Origin: Pseudomonas sp. UBA5782
Lineage (GTDB): Bacteria; Pseudomonadota; Gammaproteobacteria; Pseudomonadales; Pseudomonadaceae
Length of the DNA stretch: 10,731 nt
Assembly (NCBI GenBank): GCA_002418465.1
Contig: DIEE01000106.1
Span: 1 to 10,731, forward strand
Reading direction: 5' to 3'
The position numbers and the translations under genes were made by a program. Under the pieces are notes generated by a model, which saw only the letters and a list, made by a program, of their open reading frames with translations, did no database searches and was not told the origin of the DNA. The first letter of the stretch is position 1; every line of letters begins with the position of its first letter. Of this stretch, positions 1 to 6,963 are shown piece after piece.

Positions 1-615
1 CAGACGCGCCTGGACGGCCTGCTGCTCGGCGGGTGCAAGGATTTCGTCACCGCCGCCGATGCCTGCGACCGGCTGCTGGTGGCGGCGCGCGACGAGGCGC
101 CGGGTGCATCGCCACGGCTGGCGCTCTGCGTGGTGCGCAACGGCGCCTCCGGGGTGCGCGTGGAGAGCCTGCCGGCGTTGCCGCTGATGCCGGACATCGC
201 CCACGGCCGGCTGCATCTGCAGGACGCGCAATGCCAGCGCCTGGCCGGCGATGGCTGGAACGACTACGTGAAACCCTTCCGCACCCTGGAGGACATCCAC
301 GTGCTCGCCGCGGTACTCGCCTGGATCTACGGCATCGCGCTGGAATGCGACTGGCCGCAGGCACTGCGCCTGCGTCTGCTGGCCTTGCTCGCCGGCTGCG
401 CCGAGGTGGCGCGCCTGTGCCCGCGCTCGGCCTCCACGCACATCCTGCTGGCCGGGCTGTTCGCCCAGATGAGTGCCTTGCGTGGCGAACTGGACACCGC
501 CTTCGCCGCCGGGCCTGCGTCCTGGGCGGCGCTTTGGCAGCGCGATGCCGGTTTGCTCGATCTGGCCGCAAAGGCCCGCGCCAAACGCCTGGAGAAAGCC
601 CTGGCCAGCGCGTAA
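1..615 (+). CDS. Acyl-CoA dehydrogenase-like protein, C-terminal part
   Basis: Reading frame 1 is open from the first base to TAA at 613-615, so the gene starts upstream of the window and about 204 codons are visible. The segment GGCKDFVTAADACDRLLVAA near the left edge resembles the middle beta domain of acyl-CoA dehydrogenases, where a G-x-K-x-FVT-x-A pattern precedes a strand reading LLV-A. The later segment RTLEDIHVLAAVLAWIYG followed by Leu/Ala-rich helices fits the C-terminal helical bundle. If so, it would oxidise acyl-CoA thioesters with FAD in the cytoplasm. The N-terminal domain is missing and the catalytic Glu is not identifiable, so this may be a divergent member. It ends 192 bases before the pilus operon and has no evident functional tie to it. 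The family assignment is from remembered pattern similarity and is moderately uncertain; that the frame is coding is much surer. Confidence 0.6.
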   Translation, partial: QTRLDGLLLGGCKDFVTAADACDRLLVAARDEAPGASPRLALCVVRNGASGVRVESLPALPLMPDIAHGRLHLQDAQCQRLAGDGWNDYVKPFRTLEDIHVLAAVLAWIYGIALECDWPQALRLRLLALLAGCAEVARLCPRSASTHILLAGLFAQMSALRGELDTAFAAGPASWAALWQRDAGLLDLAAKARAKRLEKALASA

Positions 616-637
616 GCACAGCGATGGCATTGCGCCA

Positions 638-678
638 CCCTAGAGCCCTTAGGGCCGAACCTTAGGGGGCTCGTAGGG
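638..678 (+). promoter_or_regulatory. Strong stem-loop downstream of the ACAD-like gene, possible terminator
   Basis: CCCTA (638-642) plus GAGCCC (643-648) can pair with GGGCTC (667-672) and TAGGG (674-678), with a single bulged G at 673. This gives an 11-bp stem closing an 18-base loop. A smaller palindrome, GCCCT-T-AGGGC (645-655), competes with it, and CCTTAGGG occurs twice (647-654 and 660-667). It lies 22 bases after the upstream stop codon, where a terminator would be expected, but no T-run follows. It could instead be a protein-binding site for the pilus operon promoter region. Confidence 0.45.
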
Positions 679-697
679 GTTTGCCCAATTTCGATAA

Positions 698-711
698 TTG
701 ATTGGCGTCAA
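698..711. promoter_or_regulatory. Anr/Dnr (FNR-type) box upstream of the pilus operon
   Basis: The sequence TTGATTGGCGTCAA matches the Pseudomonas Anr consensus TTGAT-N4-(A/G)TCAA at all ten defined positions. Anr is the oxygen-sensing FNR homologue and Dnr its NO-responsive relative; both bind this motif. It lies 97 bases before the csuA/B start. No good -10 is found at 734-739, where class II activation would put one. A weak sigma70-like -10 (TAAAAT, 712-717) with a poor -35 (TTTCGA, 689-694) would put the box between the two elements, an arrangement more typical of repression. The motif match is seen; the sign of regulation is unknown. Confidence 0.6.
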
Positions 712-726
712 TAAAATTCATCCCAA

Positions 727-793
727 GCGTACCGAACAACGAATCGCAGCTCGATGGGCAGCGCCTCGTAAACCGAACCCCCTGCGGGTACGC
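727..793 (+). repeat. Long-range inverted repeat and CCGAAC repeats in the csuA/B leader
   Basis: GCGTACC (727-733) and GGTACGC (787-793) are perfect 7-base reverse complements 53 bases apart. The right arm ends one base before the ribosome binding site AAGGAG (795-800). A small alternative hairpin, ACCC-N5-GGGT, sits at 777-789. The heptamer ACCGAAC occurs at 731-737 and 772-778, and CCGAAC also at 655-660. If transcribed, the leader RNA could fold so that the site is presented or hidden. A CAAGGA core at the binding site also resembles an RsmA/CsrA target, but only loosely. Confidence 0.35.
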
Positions 794-807
794 CAAGGAG
801 AATTCAA

Positions 808-1350
808 ATGCTGTCCAAGAAGATCGTCGCTAGCACCGCCCTCGTAATCGCCTCCCTCACCGCCGGCTCGACCTTCGCCGCCGGTTCCCTGCAGGGCCAG
901 ATGAACGTGCAGATCACCGTCGGCAGCGGTTGCACCGTCACCAACGGCACCAACGACGGCTCGACCAACGCCTTCGGCAACCTGACCTTCGGCAGCTACG
1001 CGGACCTCGCCAACATCGTCAACGGCCGGTCGGTCGGCTCGGGCGGTGGCAGCTCCTTCGGCGTCAAGTGCAGCCAGGGCACTGCCTACAGCGTCGCTCT
1101 CGACTCCGGCCAGAACGCCAGCGGCAACCAGCGCCGCATGCAGTACAACGGCCAGTTCGTGAACTACGAACTGTTCCAGGACACCAGCCGCACCCAGGCA
1201 TGGGGCAATGGCGCCAACGGCGGCACCACCCTGGCCGGCGTCGGCACCGGCAACAACAGCGAGCTGGTGGTTTACGGCCGCGTTCCGTCGCAGACCACTC
1301 CGGCTCCGGGCACCTACCTGGACACCGTACAGGTCACCGTCGCCTGGTAA
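808..1350 (+). CDS. csuA/B: Spore coat U domain major pilin, CsuA/B type
   Basis: This 180-residue protein is the probable main shaft subunit of an archaic chaperone-usher pilus. The signal peptide covers about residues 1-25 (LysLys then a hydrophobic stretch ending STFAA). The mature N terminus, about 26-40, is the expected donor strand that completes the neighbouring subunit's fold. Cys42 and Cys88 are placed as the conserved disulfide of spore-coat-U domains. The chain ends with the family pattern VYGRVP...PGTYLDTVQVTVAW, the final strand with an aromatic last residue. ATG 808 has a strong AAGGAG seven bases upstream, the best ribosome binding site of the operon, as suits the most abundant subunit. 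It is first of six genes, and csuA follows after 28 bases. The order matches Acinetobacter csu and P. aeruginosa cupE, where this would be cupE1. Confidence 0.88.
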   Translation: MLSKKIVASTALVIASLTAGSTFAAGSLQGQMNVQITVGSGCTVTNGTNDGSTNAFGNLTFGSYADLANIVNGRSVGSGGGSSFGVKCSQGTAYSVALDSGQNASGNQRRMQYNGQFVNYELFQDTSRTQAWGNGANGGTTLAGVGTGNNSELVVYGRVPSQTTPAPGTYLDTVQVTVAW

Positions 1351-1378
1351 TCAACCGCTCGCTGCGGAGCACCCGATC

Positions 1379-1897
1379 ATGGTCTGGCAATTCCTGCTGC
1401 GCGCCGCACTCTTCGCGGCGCTGCTCGGCGGCTCCTACGCCAGCAATGCGGCCAGCAAGACCGCCACCCTCGGCGTGACCGCCACGCTGCTGCCGGCCTG
1501 CACGGCGGGCAGTGTCTCCTCGGGAGCGGTGTCCTTCGGAACCCTCAACTTCGGCACCTACCTGACCCTGGACTCGGCGGTCAGCATGGTCGGCCAGGCC
1601 GGTTCCGGCGCGCTGCGCATCAACTGCCTGAACAACACCCCGTATCGCGTGCTGATCAGCGCCGGCGGTTCCGGCTCGGTGGCCAGCCGCAGCATGACCG
1701 GACCCAGCGCCAAGACCCTGCGCTACAACCTCTATATCGATGCCGCCTACACCACCGTGTGGAACGACAGCACCGGCGTCAGCCGCACCGGCAATGGCCA
1801 GGACCAGTGGCTGCCCGTGTACGGGCGCGTCCCGGCGCAGACCGTGCCGCTGGCCGGCGTGTACACCGACACCCTGACCGTGACGATCAGCTGGTGA
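1379..1897 (+). CDS. csuA: Spore coat U domain minor pilin, CsuA type
   Basis: This is the second pilin-like subunit, 172 residues. ATG 1379 is preferred over in-frame starts from 1208 because it has GGAG at 1366-1369 and opens directly into a signal peptide (about 1-25, ending SNA-A), whereas the earlier starts overlap csuA/B. Cys41 and Cys83 form the expected disulfide pair. The block LRYNLYIDAAYTTVW and the ending VYTDTLTVTISW match the pilin fold of csuA/B. In the Csu system the CsuA and CsuB subunits are minor components thought to lie near the tip, between shaft and adhesin. Its stop codon overlaps the csuB start (TGATG at 1895-1899). It is exported to the periplasm and handled by CsuC. 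Assignment to CsuA rather than another minor pilin rests on gene order. Confidence 0.85.
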   Translation: MVWQFLLRAALFAALLGGSYASNAASKTATLGVTATLLPACTAGSVSSGAVSFGTLNFGTYLTLDSAVSMVGQAGSGALRINCLNNTPYRVLISAGGSGSVASRSMTGPSAKTLRYNLYIDAAYTTVWNDSTGVSRTGNGQDQWLPVYGRVPAQTVPLAGVYTDTLTVTISW

Positions 1898-2445
1898 TGG
1901 GCCGAGCGAACCGCTTCGCGCGCCTGTGCCTGGCGGCGCTGACGTGCCTGCCGCTCGCCGCGCGGGCCGATACCGGCAGCAACGAGCTGACCCTGACCAG
2001 CAGCTTCCAGCTCAGTGCATCGGTGCAGGCCGGTTGCGTGCTCGGCAGCGGCAGCGCCGACGCGACCAGCTTCGGCAGCATCGACTTCGGCCAACTGGCC
2101 GGCCTGGGCGCCGACGTCAAGGCGGCGAGCTCCGTCAGCGGCGGCTCGATCCAGCTGCAATGCACGCCCGGAACGGACCTGACCATCTCGCTGAACAACG
2201 GCGCAAACGGCGTCTCCGGCGTGCGCTACATGGCCAAGGGAAGCGAGCGGCTACGCTATCAGTTGTACCAGGACGCCTCGTATTCAACGGTGTGGGGCGA
2301 CCAGAACGCCGGGACGCCGATGAGCATGACCTTTCCCGCCGGCGGCACGCTGTCGCTGCCGGTCTACGCCCGTCTGTTCGCCACCAGTCCCCTGCCTTCG
2401 GCCGGTCTGTATTCCGATGTCGTGACCGTCACTGTCACCTACTGA
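1897..2445 (+). CDS. csuB: Spore coat U domain minor pilin, CsuB type
   Basis: This is the third spore-coat-U subunit, 182 residues. ATG 1897 shares bases with the csuA stop (TGATG) and has no clear ribosome binding site, so translation is probably coupled to csuA; upstream in-frame starts from 1759 would run inside csuA. The signal peptide is about 1-25 (ending AARA). Cys47 and Cys89 match the conserved disulfide. The blocks LRYQLYQDASYSTVWGD and LPVYARL, and the ending LYSDVVTVTVTY, follow the family. It replaces VYGR of the other two pilins with VYAR. It is presumably a minor fibre subunit near the adhesin. csuC starts 14 bases after its stop. Confidence 0.85.
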   Translation: MGRANRFARLCLAALTCLPLAARADTGSNELTLTSSFQLSASVQAGCVLGSGSADATSFGSIDFGQLAGLGADVKAASSVSGGSIQLQCTPGTDLTISLNNGANGVSGVRYMAKGSERLRYQLYQDASYSTVWGDQNAGTPMSMTFPAGGTLSLPVYARLFATSPLPSAGLYSDVVTVTVTY

Positions 2446-2459
2446 GAACGAACCCACCC

Positions 2460-3242
2460 ATGCGCAACGTTCACCCTTTCCGCTCCCTGCGTGTCCTGCG
2501 CCGTCTGTTCGGCGCCCTCAGTTTCATCGGCCTGCTGGGTAGCGCGCAGGCCGCCACCTCGGTGCTGATCTGGCCGATCAACCCGGTTATCGAAGGCGAG
2601 GGCACCGGCGTCGCGCTATGGCTGGAAAACCGTGGCAGCGCGCCGGTGAAGCTGCAGACGCGGGTGCTCGACTGGAAACAGCAGGGCTTCGCCGACCAGC
2701 TCGGCGCGCAGCAGAACGTCGTCGCCAGCCCGCCCATCGTCAGCGTCGAGCCGGGCAAGCGCCAGCTGATCCGGCTGATCCGTCGCCAGCCGGCGCCGCC
2801 GGGCGTGGAGCAGTCCTACCGCGTGCTGGTGGACGAGCTGATCCCCGAGGGCGGCACGCTGGGCGAAAACGCCGGCGTGCAGTTCCAGATGCGCTACTCG
2901 GTGCCGCTGTTCGTCTACGGCGCCGGCCTCGCCGCGCCCAAGGACGGTGCCGCCACCGCCGACGACAAGGCCGCCGCGGTGGCCCTCAGCTATCGGGTGG
3001 AAAACGACGGCGGGCGCCGCTGGCTGCGTTTGCACAACGCCGGCATCGTCCATGCGCGGCTCTCCGAGGTGCGCATGACCCAGAACGGCAAGAGCACGCC
3101 GGTGGCCGAAGGGCTGCTCGGCTACGTGCTGCCCGGTGCCGACATGCGCTGGGTGCTGCCCGAAGGCATGCCGGCGGGTGGCTTCACCCTCGATGCGCGG
3201 GTGAACGAACGCAGTGATGCGCAAGCCATCGGTGCTCAGTAG
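2460..3242 (+). CDS. csuC: Pilus assembly chaperone, CsuC type
   Basis: This 260-residue periplasmic chaperone captures pilin subunits by donor-strand complementation and delivers them to the usher. The signal peptide spans about 1-31 (basic start, then a hydrophobic stretch ending AQA). The first immunoglobulin-like domain begins SVLIWPINPVIEGEGTGVAL, and the donor strand region SPPIVSVEPGKRQLIRLIR (about 90-108) followed by YRVLVDELIP (about 120-129) is typical of PapD-like chaperones. The second domain runs from about 145 to the end. ATG 2460 lies 14 bases after csuB and starts the signal peptide; the open frame extending left to 1926 is the shadow of csuB. No strong ribosome binding site is seen, consistent with coupling. 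The corresponding P. aeruginosa gene is cupE4. Confidence 0.9.
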   Translation: MRNVHPFRSLRVLRRLFGALSFIGLLGSAQAATSVLIWPINPVIEGEGTGVALWLENRGSAPVKLQTRVLDWKQQGFADQLGAQQNVVASPPIVSVEPGKRQLIRLIRRQPAPPGVEQSYRVLVDELIPEGGTLGENAGVQFQMRYSVPLFVYGAGLAAPKDGAATADDKAAAVALSYRVENDGGRRWLRLHNAGIVHARLSEVRMTQNGKSTPVAEGLLGYVLPGADMRWVLPEGMPAGGFTLDARVNERSDAQAIGAQ

Positions 3243-3256
3243 CGGGAAGGGTCATC

Positions 3257-5599
3257 GTGCGGGGGCGGATATGGGCTGCTGTGCATACGCGTTGTCGAGG
3301 ATTGCTGCTCTGCCTGTGCATCGCCGCGGCGGGCGGCGCCTGGGCGGAAGACGAGCCCATGCAGCTGTTCCTCGAACTGGTGCTCAACGAACTGCAGACC
3401 GGGCAGATCATCGAAGTGCAGGCCGTCGGGGAGCATTACCTCGTGGCGCGGCGTGACCTGATCGCCGCCGGCCTCAAGCTCGACGCCGAGGGCGCCGATT
3501 CGGTCGCGCTGGACAGCCTCGCTGGCGTGCGCAGCACCTACGAGCAGGAACTGCAGCAACTCAGGCTGGACGTGCCGGTGGAATGGCTGCCGCGCCAGCA
3601 GATCGGCGTGGCCAACGCCGGCGACCGCATCGAGGCGGTGAGTTCGCTCGGTGCGCTGCTCAACTACGACTTCTTCTACAGCGATACCGAAGGCGGCGAC
3701 GCCGTAGCCAGCGCCTACACCGAGCAGCGCGTGTTCGGCGACAAGGGGCTGCTTTCCAACAGCGGCGTCTACCGGCAGAGCTTCGGCGGCGAGGGCGATC
3801 TGGACGGCTACTACCGCTACGACAGCTATTGGCGCTTCAACGACCAGCAGCGCCTGCTCAGCTACGGCGCGGGCGACGTGATCAGCGGCGCGCTGACCTG
3901 GAACAGCGCGGTGCGCATGGGCGGCGTGCAGATGTCGCGCAACTTCACCCTGCGCCCCGACCTGATCACCTACCCGATGCCGCGTTTCTCCGGCGACGCC
4001 TCGGTGCCGAGCACCGTCGACCTGTTCATCGACAACACCCGCGTCAGCAGCGAGACGCTGAAGCCGGGGCCGTTCACCTTCAACAGCGCGCCGGTGATCA
4101 GCGGTGCCGGCCAGGCCACCGTGGTGACCACCGATGCGCTCGGCCGCCAGGTGGCGACCACGGTGCCGTTCTACGTGACCAACACCCTGCTGCAGAAGGG
4201 CCTGACCGACTATTCGCTGTCGCTCGGCCGGCTGCGGCAGAACTACGGGCTGGAGAACTTCTCCTACGGTCGCTACGCCGGCAGCGGCACCTTCCGCTAC
4301 GGCGTCAACGACCAGCTGACCCTGGAAAGCCACGCCGAAACCGCCAGCGGCTTTCAGCTGGTCGGCCTCGGCAGCACCTTCGCGGTGGGCAATTTCGGCA
4401 GCGTGACCTCGTCGCTCAGCCAGAGCCGCTACAACCAGAGCGGCCAGCAGTACAGCCTCGGCTACAGCTACTTCTCGCGCCTGTTCGGCGTGTCCGCCCA
4501 GCGCATCGAGCGCACCCAGGGCTACTCCGACCTGAGCGTGGTCGAGGCGCTGGACACGCGGCCATTGGACAACTTCCTGCTCAAGCGCAGCGACCAGGTG
4601 ACCTTCACCGTCAGCCCGCCGGGCGTCGGCTCGCTCGGCCTCGGCTACTTCGCCAGCGTCGGCCAGGACGGCAGCAGCACGCGGCTGATCAACCTGTCCT
4701 GGTCGCGCACGCTGTGGAAGAACATCAGCTTCTACGTCTCCCTCAACCGGGTGATAGGCGAGGAGGGCTATGCCGCCCAGGCGCAGGTGGTGGTGCCGTT
4801 CGACATGCTCTCGACGCTCAGCGCAAGCACCGAGCGCAGCCGCAGCGGGCGTTATTCGCAGCGCATCAACTACAGCCGCAACGCGCCCAGCGAAGGCGGC
4901 CTGGGGATGAACCTGAACTACGGCAGCGGCGACAGCGAATACACCGAGGCCGACTTTACCTGGCGCAACCAGAAGGTTCAGTTGCAGGGCGGGGCATACA
5001 GCGACGCCGGCAACCTGACCCACTGGGGCGATGCCAGCGGCTCGCTGGTGGCCATGGATGGCGGGCTGTTCGCCACCAACCGGGTCGATGACGCCTTCGT
5101 GCTGGTCAGCACCGAGGGCTATCCCGGCGTGCCGGTCACCTTCGAGCACCAGTTGATCGGCGAGACGGATGCCAAGGGTCACTTGCTGGTGCCCTGGGTG
5201 CCGTCCTACTACCGCGGCCAGTACGAGGTCGACCTGCTGAAACTGCCGAGCAACGTCGTCGCCGGCGAAACCCAGCAGTTCATCGCGGTGGGCGAGGGCA
5301 GCGGTGCGTTGCTCGCCTTCGACCTGCGCCAGCAGTTTTCCGCCAGCATCGTGCTTGTCGACGAGAACGGCGATTTCCTGCCGCAGGGCGCGGTGGCCAC
5401 GCTGGTCGGCAGCGGGGCGAGGAATCCGGTGGGCTGGGACGGCGTGGCCTATTTCGAGAACCTCGCGACGCACAACGAGCTGGACGTTCGGATTCCCAAC
5501 GCCGGCCAGTGCCGCGCCAGTTTCGACATCGACCCGCAGATCGCCGAAATGGCGCAGATCGGCCCCCTGACCTGTCATCGAACCACCGGAGCACCATGA
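3257..5599 (+). CDS. csuD: Outer membrane usher, CsuD type
   Basis: This 780-residue usher is the outer-membrane pore that recruits chaperone-subunit complexes and threads the growing fibre out. GTG 3257 is chosen because GGGAAGG at 3244-3250 sits six bases ahead and the frame leads into a signal peptide ending AWA (about residue 30); GTG 3281 is a possible alternative. The N-terminal domain is about 31-130. The barrel follows, with the plug domain near 247-307 marked by FSGDASVPSTVDLFIDN and ISGAGQATVVTTDALGRQV. Barrel strands with alternating aromatic and polar residues run to about 600. C-terminal domains close with a probable Cys752-Cys773 disulfide. The length fits archaic ushers. It starts 14 bases after csuC, and its stop overlaps the csuE start (ATGA). 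A long antisense open frame here is a codon-bias shadow. Confidence 0.93.
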   Translation: MRGRIWAAVHTRCRGLLLCLCIAAAGGAWAEDEPMQLFLELVLNELQTGQIIEVQAVGEHYLVARRDLIAAGLKLDAEGADSVALDSLAGVRSTYEQELQQLRLDVPVEWLPRQQIGVANAGDRIEAVSSLGALLNYDFFYSDTEGGDAVASAYTEQRVFGDKGLLSNSGVYRQSFGGEGDLDGYYRYDSYWRFNDQQRLLSYGAGDVISGALTWNSAVRMGGVQMSRNFTLRPDLITYPMPRFSGDASVPSTVDLFIDNTRVSSETLKPGPFTFNSAPVISGAGQATVVTTDALGRQVATTVPFYVTNTLLQKGLTDYSLSLGRLRQNYGLENFSYGRYAGSGTFRYGVNDQLTLESHAETASGFQLVGLGSTFAVGNFGSVTSSLSQSRYNQSGQQYSLGYSYFSRLFGVSAQRIERTQGYSDLSVVEALDTRPLDNFLLKRSDQVTFTVSPPGVGSLGLGYFASVGQDGSSTRLINLSWSRTLWKNISFYVSLNRVIGEEGYAAQAQVVVPFDMLSTLSASTERSRSGRYSQRINYSRNAPSEGGLGMNLNYGSGDSEYTEADFTWRNQKVQLQGGAYSDAGNLTHWGDASGSLVAMDGGLFATNRVDDAFVLVSTEGYPGVPVTFEHQLIGETDAKGHLLVPWVPSYYRGQYEVDLLKLPSNVVAGETQQFIAVGEGSGALLAFDLRQQFSASIVLVDENGDFLPQGAVATLVGSGARNPVGWDGVAYFENLATHNELDVRIPNAGQCRASFDIDPQIAEMAQIGPLTCHRTTGAP

Positions 5600-6585
5600 A
5601 CATCGACTTTCTCCAACCGCGCCGCTGGCTGCTGCTGATACTCCTGCTGACGGGCTCGATGGCGCTACAGCAGGCCGTCGCCTGCACCACAACCGCTTCC
5701 GACATCAACCTGGGCACCACCAGTTCGCTGACCCTGCCGACCACCACCTCGCAGGCGGCCGGCGCGGGCGGGCTGACCTGCGCGGGTTCGCTGCAACTGC
5801 TGACCGGCGTCTACCTGCGCGCCACCTTGCTCAGCAACACGCTGGTGCTGACCGGTGACCAGGGTGGCAGCGTGCCGTTCACCGTGTATTCCGACAGCGG
5901 CTATACCCAGGCCATGCTCACCGGGCAAACCGCCACCCTCAGCGCCGCCAACCTGTTGGCCATCGGCGGTTCGGGGATCAGCGTGCCGCTGTATGCGCGC
6001 ACCCAGCTCGGCGCCAACGTGCCGGCCGGCACCTACACCGGGACCATCTCGGTGCGCTGGTACTGGGCGATCTGCCCATCCGGCGTGCTGAACGTCTGCA
6101 CATGGGACACCAGTCCGGGCGTGGTCCAGCCCACCGGTCTGGGCTGCGTGCTGAACTGCACGCCGACCAACTGGGGAACCGGCGAGCTGGCGCAGATCAG
6201 CGTCAAGCTGATCGTCACCAAGGCTTGCCAGCTGAGCACCCTGTCGGCGGTGGATTTCGGCGCCCAGGCGCTGGTTTCGCAGTTCGCCCAGCGCACCCAG
6301 ACGGTGGTCGTGCGCTGTACCAACACCGAGGGCTTCACCCTCGGCTTCGGCAACGGGCAGAACTACCAGGCGCCTTGGCGTCAGCTGGCCAGCGGCAGCA
6401 ACCGGCTGCGCTACAACATCTACCGCACCGACGGCACCACGATCGTCAATACCGCCGCACCCTTTCCCGCCGTGGGGACGGGCGCCAGCCAGAGCTTCGA
6501 TTTCAAGGCGATCATCGACCCGACCCAGGCCAACGTGCCGGTGGGGACCTACATCGATAACGTGGTGTTGACGGTCAGCTACTGA
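5596..6585 (+). CDS. csuE: Two-domain tip adhesin, CsuE type
   Basis: This 329-residue protein is the probable pilus tip adhesin. ATG 5596 overlaps the csuD stop and has GGAG at 5588-5591. The signal peptide ends near residue 29 (QQAVA), leaving Cys30 at the mature N terminus. The N-terminal adhesin domain is about 30-157 and lacks the usual pilin start. A cysteine-rich connector (Cys160, 168, 184, 188) leads to the C-terminal spore-coat-U pilin domain, about 199-329, with Cys211 and Cys241 and the closing pattern VPVGTYIDNVVLTVSY. In Acinetobacter the Csu tip protein binds abiotic hydrophobic surfaces through loops of the N-terminal domain; similar use here is inference. Being last in the operon and having two domains supports CsuE (CupE6) over another minor pilin. 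It ends only 17 bases from the convergent small gene. Confidence 0.88.
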   Translation: MNIDFLQPRRWLLLILLLTGSMALQQAVACTTTASDINLGTTSSLTLPTTTSQAAGAGGLTCAGSLQLLTGVYLRATLLSNTLVLTGDQGGSVPFTVYSDSGYTQAMLTGQTATLSAANLLAIGGSGISVPLYARTQLGANVPAGTYTGTISVRWYWAICPSGVLNVCTWDTSPGVVQPTGLGCVLNCTPTNWGTGELAQISVKLIVTKACQLSTLSAVDFGAQALVSQFAQRTQTVVVRCTNTEGFTLGFGNGQNYQAPWRQLASGSNRLRYNIYRTDGTTIVNTAAPFPAVGTGASQSFDFKAIIDPTQANVPVGTYIDNVVLTVSY

Positions 6586-6602
6586 ACGCCGCTGCACGGG
6601 TT

Positions 6603-6899
6603 CTACCAGTAGAAGGTGACCACTGTCGGCGCCTTGTGCGCGGCGAGGATGAGGGTGGATTGCGGCTGCAGGTCGAAGGCGGTGCGGTTGCTGCCCACCT
6701 GCTGCAGCACACGGAAGCGGCCGGCCCCGACGCAGTTGCGGTTTTCCACCTGGTAACCGCCACCGACCGGCTGGCTACCGACTTCACAGCTGGCCCGGAT
6801 CGTGATGCCCACGTCCAGCGCGCCCATCGCCAGGCCTCCCGCCGAAACGGCGGTGCTGAATCCGGCGAACGCCAAAAACAATCCAAAATTGCGATGCAT
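6603..6899 (-). CDS. Small secreted protein resembling a miniature spore-coat-U domain
   Basis: This 98-residue protein reads opposite to the pilus operon and converges on csuE. A signal peptide spans about 1-20 (MHRN then a hydrophobic run ending VSA), leaving about 78 mature residues. The frame has an upstream stop (TAG at 6906-6908), so ATG 6899 is the first ATG; the ribosome binding site is weak. Two sequence blocks resemble the neighbouring pilins: LDVGITIRASCEV against MNVQITVGSGCTV of csuA/B, and NCVGAGRFRVLQQVG against NCLNNTPYRVLISAG of csuA with identical spacing. Cys38 and Cys56 would form the disulfide, but only 18 residues apart instead of about 42. It ends in VVTFYW, an aromatic C terminus like the pilins. 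I recognise no named family; function unknown. A role connected to the pilus is suggested by position and resemblance only. Confidence 0.7.
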   Translation of the reverse strand: MHRNFGLFLAFAGFSTAVSAGGLAMGALDVGITIRASCEVGSQPVGGGYQVENRNCVGAGRFRVLQQVGSNRTAFDLQPQSTLILAAHKAPTVVTFYW

Positions 6900-6917
6900 G
6901 ATCGGCTACTTCATCTG

Positions 6918-6935
6918 GCTGATAGTGAAATCAGC
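6918..6935 (-). repeat. Perfect inverted repeat in the leader of the small gene
   Basis: GCTGAT (6918-6923) and ATCAGC (6930-6935) are perfect 6-base arms around a 6-base spacer, 18 bases upstream of the small gene's ATG. In RNA it would form a hairpin just before the ribosome binding region; in DNA it could be an operator for a dimeric regulator. The right-hand side of the region holds a second repeat with the same spacing (6964-6979). Confidence 0.45.
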
Positions 6936-6963
6936 GTCGTATTGGCCCCTCTCCGTAGGGCAT

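Noticed and set aside
621..636. TGGCATTGC as a sigma54 promoter
   Set aside because: The GG and GC elements are not at the required spacing.
1926..2459. N-terminal extension of the chaperone to 438 residues
   Set aside because: The extension overlaps csuB in another frame and is Arg-rich without a signal peptide; ATG 2460 starts a proper signal peptide.
3236..5692. An 818-codon open frame antisense to the usher gene
   Set aside because: It mirrors csuD, is rich in His, Arg, Ala and Val as expected from reverse reading of biased codons, and shows no domain pattern. csuD is unmistakable.
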